Source: Vogesella aquatica (lineage in GTDB: Bacteria > Pseudomonadota > Gammaproteobacteria > Burkholderiales > Chromobacteriaceae). From it: a stretch of DNA of 64,000 nt. Where the stretch lies: positions 98,623 through 162,622 of the forward strand of contig NZ_JAQQLF010000010.1 of NCBI RefSeq assembly GCF_028548455.1, in the 5' to 3' direction. The notes below the pieces were generated by a model, which was not told where the DNA came from, searched no databases, and saw only the letters and a program-made list of their open reading frames with translations. The position numbers and the translations under genes are program-made. Shown in pieces: positions 62,001-64,000 of this stretch. The stretch's first letter is position 1; each line of letters starts with the position of its first letter.

Positions 62001-64000
62001 CCTTCGGCAGACCTGCGCGCGGCCAACCAGTACGCAGTGCAGATCGCCAGCACCGCCCTGCGTGATAGCAGCAGCCAGGCCTACGCCGGCATTGCCGACA
62101 TTACCTCGCTGAATTTCACCACCGGCACCACCGATACCTTGGCGCCGATTGCTACCATCATCGACCTAGCCGACCCGTCTTCGACCAACGCCGGCACGGC
62201 CAGCATCCGCTTTAGCGAACAGGTACAGAACGTCGATATCAGTGATTTCACGCTCACCCGCGATGGGCACACGGTAGATATCAGCAGCCTCAGCGTGAGC
62301 GGTAGCGGTGCTAGCTATACGCTGGACCTGTCCACGGTAACCACCGTGGCCGGTACCTATGTGCTGACGCTGAATACCAGCAATATCACCGATACCTCGG
62401 GTAACGCGCTGGCAGCGGCGGTGAGCGACACCTTTGTTATCGACAAGACCGTGCCGACCGCTGCGGCCATCGTGCGCGCCAGCGCCACGCCGACCAATAG
62501 CGGCAGCCTGAACTTTACCGTGGTGTTTACCGAGGCGGTCAGCGGGGTGGATAGCAGCGATTTCACCCTTTCCGGCACAGCCAGCAGCGGGGCCAGCATT
62601 GCATCGCTTACCCGTGTGTCGGACAGCGTCTATACGGTAGCGGTTACCGGCGCCAGCGGTAACGGCACGTTGGGGCTGAACCTGAAGTCCAGCGGCACCG
62701 GCATTGCCGACCTGGCCGGTAACGCCATCAGCGGTGGTGCCACCGGCCAGCTGTATACGCTGGATAACACCGCACCATCGGTGGTGGGCATCAGCCGTAC
62801 CGGGGCGCAATATACGACCGGTGGCAGCGTATCGTTTACCGTTACCTTCGACGGTGACGTTAGCGGCGTCAGCGCCGGTGACTTCACGCTTAGCAAGGGC
62901 AACGGAGTGGTGGCCAGCGACAACGACATCACCGTCACCGGCAGCGGTAGCAGCTATACCGTCACCGTGGCCAATGTCAGCGGTAACGGCCTGCTGGGCC
63001 TGCAGTTGAAGTCCAGTGGCACCGGCATTAGCGACCGCGCCGGCAATGCCATCAGCACCGGCTTCAGCAGCGGCGCCGAGTACGTGGTGGACCAGACCAA
63101 CCCCGTAGTGACTGCCAGCCAGACCTTTACCTTGCCGGAAAACATGGCCAGCGGCTTTGTTATCGGCCAGGTGTTGGCTAGCGATGCCAATAGCATTGCC
63201 GGATACCAGATTACCGCTGGCGACAGTGCAGGCTATTTCAGTATCGATGCCGACGGTGTCATCACCCTTACAGCGGCTGGTGCGGCGGATGGCGCGGCCT
63301 CACGCGACTACGAGGCCACCCCCAACAGCTTCAGCTTGACGGTACTGGCGACGGATGTCGCCGGTAATTCCCATAGTCAGGTGGTAACCATCTCGCTGTT
63401 GGATGCGCAGGAGGACAGCACGCCACCTACCGCTACCATCACGCTCAGTGATACCGCGCTGCGGATAGGCGAGACAGCAACGGTGACCATCACCTTCAGC
63501 GAAGCGGTGACCGGTTTCAGCAACACAGATCTGACTATTGCTAACGGTACGCTCAGTGCTGTCAGCAGTAGTGATGGCGGCATTACCTGGACGGCAACGT
63601 TTACACCTAGCGCTAATATCAGCGATGCCAGTAACGTCATTACCCTCGACAACAGCGGGGTGGTTGATCTGTTTGGTAATGCCGGCAGCGGCAGCACCGA
63701 CTCCAATAACTACGCCATCGACACCACACGGCCCACCGCCAGCATCGTGGTGGCCGACACTGCGCTGGCCATTGGCGAGACCAGTCTGGTGACCATCACC
63801 TTCAGCGAAGCGGTAACCGGCTTTACCAATGCCGACCTTACCGTTGCCAACGGCACGCTGAGCGCGGTTAGCAGCAGCGATGGTGGCATCACCTGGACCG
63901 CCACGCTGACGCCGAGCGCTAACGTCAGCGACAGCAGCAACCTGATCACTCTCGATAATACTGGCATTAGCGACGCCGCCGGCAACGCCGGCAGCGGGGC
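53010..64000 (+). CDS. Giant adhesin-like protein with two DUF4347 domains, 3' end beyond window
   Basis: Open from ATG 53010 (GGAG eight bases upstream) to the window end, at least 3,663 codons. Residues 1-28 are an ESPR-like start (MNRIYRSIWNEASRTFVAVA then EKVRAKGK). A LEPR-like motif LEQRFMFDA is at 64-72. DUF4347 copy 1 spans about 135-285 (FVDSRVANYQTLV, ILSHGNEG, LLYGCDVA) and copy 2 about 1593-1740 (IIDSRLPGLAQQL, LLSHGSEG, LLYGCDVA). Between and after lie Calx-beta-like domains (VTEGNSGTSTLSF), Ig/cadherin-like domains and many FTxxFSEAV Ig-like repeats. Residues about 2030-2390 form propeller-like repeats (LSNGRFVVAYL, LADGSVVAAW). A 432-codon block is duplicated. Probably surface-exposed or secreted through the adjacent type I parts. 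Confidence 0.9.
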   Translation, partial: MNRIYRSIWNEASRTFVAVAEKVRAKGKPASTQRDQVIEEALVTSAGAAAPQAAPRPRVRPRALEQRFMFDAAAVSTAVDAAGEAVHHDVQADSGLSSALDKIAQSVAQPRDTERAAEPVLVRTADQAASGGRKEVVFVDSRVANYQTLVDGIGAGIEVRLIDGSQDGLAQLAAWAASHSGYDAIHILSHGNEGQLSLGAGTIDLAALQARSTELAALGRALTVDGDILLYGCDVASSQQGAVFISELASLTGADIAASSDATGAASLGGDWNLEVHSGQLETAAIDATGYGGLLATPVNGDTTFNSITDPYVEYARSTSAYSTPLTATNIAGSGWDVTGTSSADGESFLIASEIWPGSRKIIYFAYESGSDAITSLAFRSNDGKMFDLNTIAMAFNSTGSASEAINFTITGYLGNTVKGTYVASGLLNNASFLTFSSLGFVGVDKFVITPNTAGILSALDIDTINATNFRNAVSAPVVTLSVNNSSISETGGSSTITATLDKVASTDTVVTLTPTGTASGSDYSLSSTTITILAGQTTGSATLTATGDTLDEADETVVLDITSVSGGDSATESGSQQVTVTILDDDAAPGISIADASVTEGNSGTSTLSFTVSLSAASGKTVSVNYASSNGTATAGVDYTAASGTLTFAPGETSKTITLNVTGDTTQESNETVNVTLTSPSNGTLTDASAVGTILDDENANPTISDVANQTINEGGATSALAVTIGDSETAANSLTLAGSSSNTTLIPNGNIVISGSGANRTVTITPAANQTGSATITLTVDDGNGGTATDTFTVTVSDVDPVLSNATASIDENAGSGTAVTTVTASGDTNGLVYSITGGTGSSLFDINSTTGAITVKNGAVLDYETASQYTLTVAVDDEDADTTADSTATITINLNDLNEAPTDISLSASSLGLSQSSANTTVATLSATDQDSGSSHTYSLVAGSGDTHNGSFVINGNTLKVGSSALAAGTYLLRVQATDNGSLTYQKALTVTVSDDVAPTLDAANSTPANNALQIAPSANIVLLFSETLQAGTGTLELRNVTTGQVVETFNIATGTGNAGGTVSISGNSVTLNPGSNLAEASRYSVRVDATALRDAAANAFAGISDDSSFNFTTGVSDSAAPLIQSIQRQTPAGEASNATSLVYTVRFNEAVTAADVNDFVLASTGTASGTISSVSGSGTDTLTVTVSGVSGTGTLGLNLGNSQNITDIAGNALATAEPADDEVYAVDRDVPTLVSINRVGGEQSQGGSVQFLVVFSEPVGSVDAADFALLLGGTASGTISSISGSGTPVLTVTVSNASGSGSLGLQLANGYSISDASGNALASSSPDTGVSEYYTVDSVAPTVTSITRTADSLTTADSVSFDVSFSEGVNNVGLDDFSLTTSGSVAGTISAISGSNGHYRVTVSGISGSGTLGLAFAGGQDVADDSGNALTATTSTLDETYTIDNTAPAVSAINRAGVNQIVAGASTDAVFTVVFSEVVSGVSAADFTVTGTAANTGISSVSSSDGKTFHITVSGVNGSSGQTVGLNFSGTVSDRVGQSGSTAFSAGQVYTVGNLLLNEGAIDQAALDGLLGVNRDGVQKLVSSSTAVTQVVIIDSRLPGLAQQLNNLAAGTEVWLLDGTSSAMAQISQILAQYHNLAAVHLLSHGSEGALYLGAETLSAANLAAQQTALAAWGSALSASGDFLLYGCDVAKGTTGTDFIAAFAAATQADVAASNDLTGASWLGGDWVLEQSVGQVDIHAIAADAYGLALGAMTTMDMANGTLDAGAIYVRPNGTSNEWVFGNGWFRMNGFPDESLPIVSVALGTDFAIPAGSSVQYSTDGGGSWTNLTSSYTSVSGKVWRYVDGTGNTSNYDFTLNYTVNSSAYAAGVQYIGSWLNIKADQAPTEIVPTYNAATYTAGSNPKIFTDLAQGVTLATLTPTDTGNTRLGYWVLESQSVANLFTLTSNTSVNSLATLALGTGNIPAAGQSATVTLRYYDLLQTDGANVPLSNSGISKTITFDFVAESTRDLADLGDDFAINTTTDNAQSSVSTAKLSNGNYVATWLSTEQSDPGHNSVVAQILSPTGSKIGNEIIVSSANNGQDEYYPVVTALSNGRFVVAYLTTSDNDGDYGIAFVIVNADGTTGSETIVNSTTDRYEEFLSVANIGNDQFVVIWSSATLAYDGSEVYSRTYDSSGNAVSAEVTIRAAADINGGAGGFVAMPTISSSGNGTYAVGWLEYDSSYNLLGAYGRIGNGTPFLITSQPGIFSIRLATLADGSVVAAWSDQASGTDDVYFQRYDSTGVAQGSVTQANTVTSGSQAAPSIAALAGGGFVIGWESSVGDYSSSGVFGRRFDAQGVAIDASDFEINQHRRNGQTGVSITAGDGNSFFSAWSDDTADGISNGGIEGRIYTATVAAPVVTLSVSNSSISETGGSTTITATLDKVASTDTVVTLTPTGTASGSDYSLSSTTITILAGQTTGSATLTATGDTLDEADETVVLDITSVSGGDSATESGSQQVTVTILDDDAAPGISIADASVTEGNSGTSTLSFTVSLSAASGKTVSVNYASSNGTATAGVDYTAASGTLTFAPGETSKTITLNVTGDTTQESNETVNVTLTSPSNGTLTDASAVGTILDDENANPTISDVANQTINEGGATSALAVTIGDSETAANSLTLAGSSSNTTLIPNGNIVISGSGANRTVTITPAANQTGSATITLTVDDGNGGTATDTFTVTVSDVDPVLSNATASIDENAGSGTAVTTVTASGDTNGLVYSITGGTGSSLFDINSTTGAITVKNGAVLDYETASQYTLTVAVDDEDADTTADSTATITINLNDLNEAPTDIALATLMFANTQAGAGVTLTTISGTDPDTSAPNNTLSYSLASGSGDTDNASFVVDGTSLKVASGSGLAAGSYSLRLRVSDGGSLSYEKAFSITVIDPVPMLVVANPLDNSTGVAVSSHVVLNFSEAITLGSGNIVLYDITGNGANSITIDVANHGGQLSINSSVLTINPSADLRAANQYAVQIASTALRDSSSQAYAGIADITSLNFTTGTTDTLAPIATIIDLADPSSTNAGTASIRFSEQVQNVDISDFTLTRDGHTVDISSLSVSGSGASYTLDLSTVTTVAGTYVLTLNTSNITDTSGNALAAAVSDTFVIDKTVPTAAAIVRASATPTNSGSLNFTVVFTEAVSGVDSSDFTLSGTASSGASIASLTRVSDSVYTVAVTGASGNGTLGLNLKSSGTGIADLAGNAISGGATGQLYTLDNTAPSVVGISRTGAQYTTGGSVSFTVTFDGDVSGVSAGDFTLSKGNGVVASDNDITVTGSGSSYTVTVANVSGNGLLGLQLKSSGTGISDRAGNAISTGFSSGAEYVVDQTNPVVTASQTFTLPENMASGFVIGQVLASDANSIAGYQITAGDSAGYFSIDADGVITLTAAGAADGAASRDYEATPNSFSLTVLATDVAGNSHSQVVTISLLDAQEDSTPPTATITLSDTALRIGETATVTITFSEAVTGFSNTDLTIANGTLSAVSSSDGGITWTATFTPSANISDASNVITLDNSGVVDLFGNAGSGSTDSNNYAIDTTRPTASIVVADTALAIGETSLVTITFSEAVTGFTNADLTVANGTLSAVSSSDGGITWTATLTPSANVSDSSNLITLDNTGISDAAGNAGSG
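54435..55730 (+). repeat. Long direct repeat, copy 1 (two Calx-beta, Ig-like and cadherin-like domains)
   Basis: This 1,296-bp stretch recurs at 60204-61499 without indels. Only about a dozen base differences were counted by eye (about 99 % identity). The offset of 5,769 bp is a multiple of three, so the frame is kept. It encodes residues about 476-907 of the giant protein. Confidence 0.95.
60204..61499 (+). repeat. Long direct repeat, copy 2
   Basis: Copy of 54435-55730; residues about 2399-2830. Flanking sequence diverges sharply on both sides: upstream copy 1 follows a short AT-richer segment and copy 2 a long propeller-like segment; downstream both enter only distantly similar cadherin/Big-like domains. 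Confidence 0.95.

Noticed and set aside
53010..64000. The giant gene might be broken by a frameshift
   Set aside because: The frame from 53010 shows no stop to the window end, and domain sequence continues in the same frame across both repeat copies.

Overview
The window is high-GC DNA (roughly 63-65 % by eye) with gene content typical of a betaproteobacterium: a Coq7 with the RVNHCGEVC motif, a family I pyrophosphatase, many LysR regulators, kdpFABCDE, and a short ethanolamine operon. I think an environmental member of Neisseriales (Chromobacteriaceae/Vogesella/Aquitalea type) is most likely, but this rests on gene style only. No rRNA, tRNA, CRISPR array or complete insertion sequence was seen.

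Layout. 1-4.0 kb: truncated lysR divergent from a flavodoxin gene, then ppa, coq7 and an NhaD/ArsB-type antiporter. 4.2-9.2 kb: eat-eutB-eutC with a divergent AraC regulator; there are no microcompartment genes. 9.5-12.0 kb: quinone-oxidoreductase-like gene plus alpha/beta hydrolase, divergent from an HxlR regulator with two visible operator palindromes. 12.2-16.1 kb: an EAL phosphodiesterase, then modABC-modE behind a near-perfect ModE box; ModC lacks the usual C-terminal mop domain. 16.1-23.8 kb: UPF0303, ABC1-kinase, membrane proteins, a secreted nuclease, a two-part chromate transporter with a LysR regulator, and a dCache chemoreceptor. 24-31.7 kb: two ABC importers on the minus strand (a peptide/nickel/metallophore type and a FecBCD type), the first preceded by Fur-like and Zur-like sites. 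31.8-40.0 kb: a complete kdp potassium system with an E. coli-like KdpE box and an extra tiny membrane ORF before kdpF. 40-47.1 kb: an agmatine/putrescine locus (aguA, aguB, potF-like binding protein, a Tat-type secreted agmatine deiminase, and an internally deleted deiminase remnant) with a LysR regulator and a lipase-like lipoprotein. 47.8-50.0 kb: MFS exporter and LysR pair. 50.5-64 kb: TolC-type lipoprotein, a short periplasmic adaptor, and a giant adhesin-like gene still open at the window end.

The two strongest novelty candidates are these. (1) A 9-mer, TTGGCCGCA (extended consensus aGGTTGGCCGCAgg), occurs about 42 times on both strands, against roughly one expected. It is enriched between genes and forms inverted pairs or terminator stems, as DNA uptake sequences do in Neisseriaceae, but it differs from the Neisseria DUS. 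(2) The giant protein (at least 3,663 codons) starts with an ESPR-like segment and a LEPR-like motif, carries two separate DUF4347 domains, and contains a 1,296-bp block repeated in frame 5,769 bp downstream with only about a dozen differences.

Limits: all family assignments come from reading motifs, without database searches. Operator calls are by-eye matches to known consensus sites.
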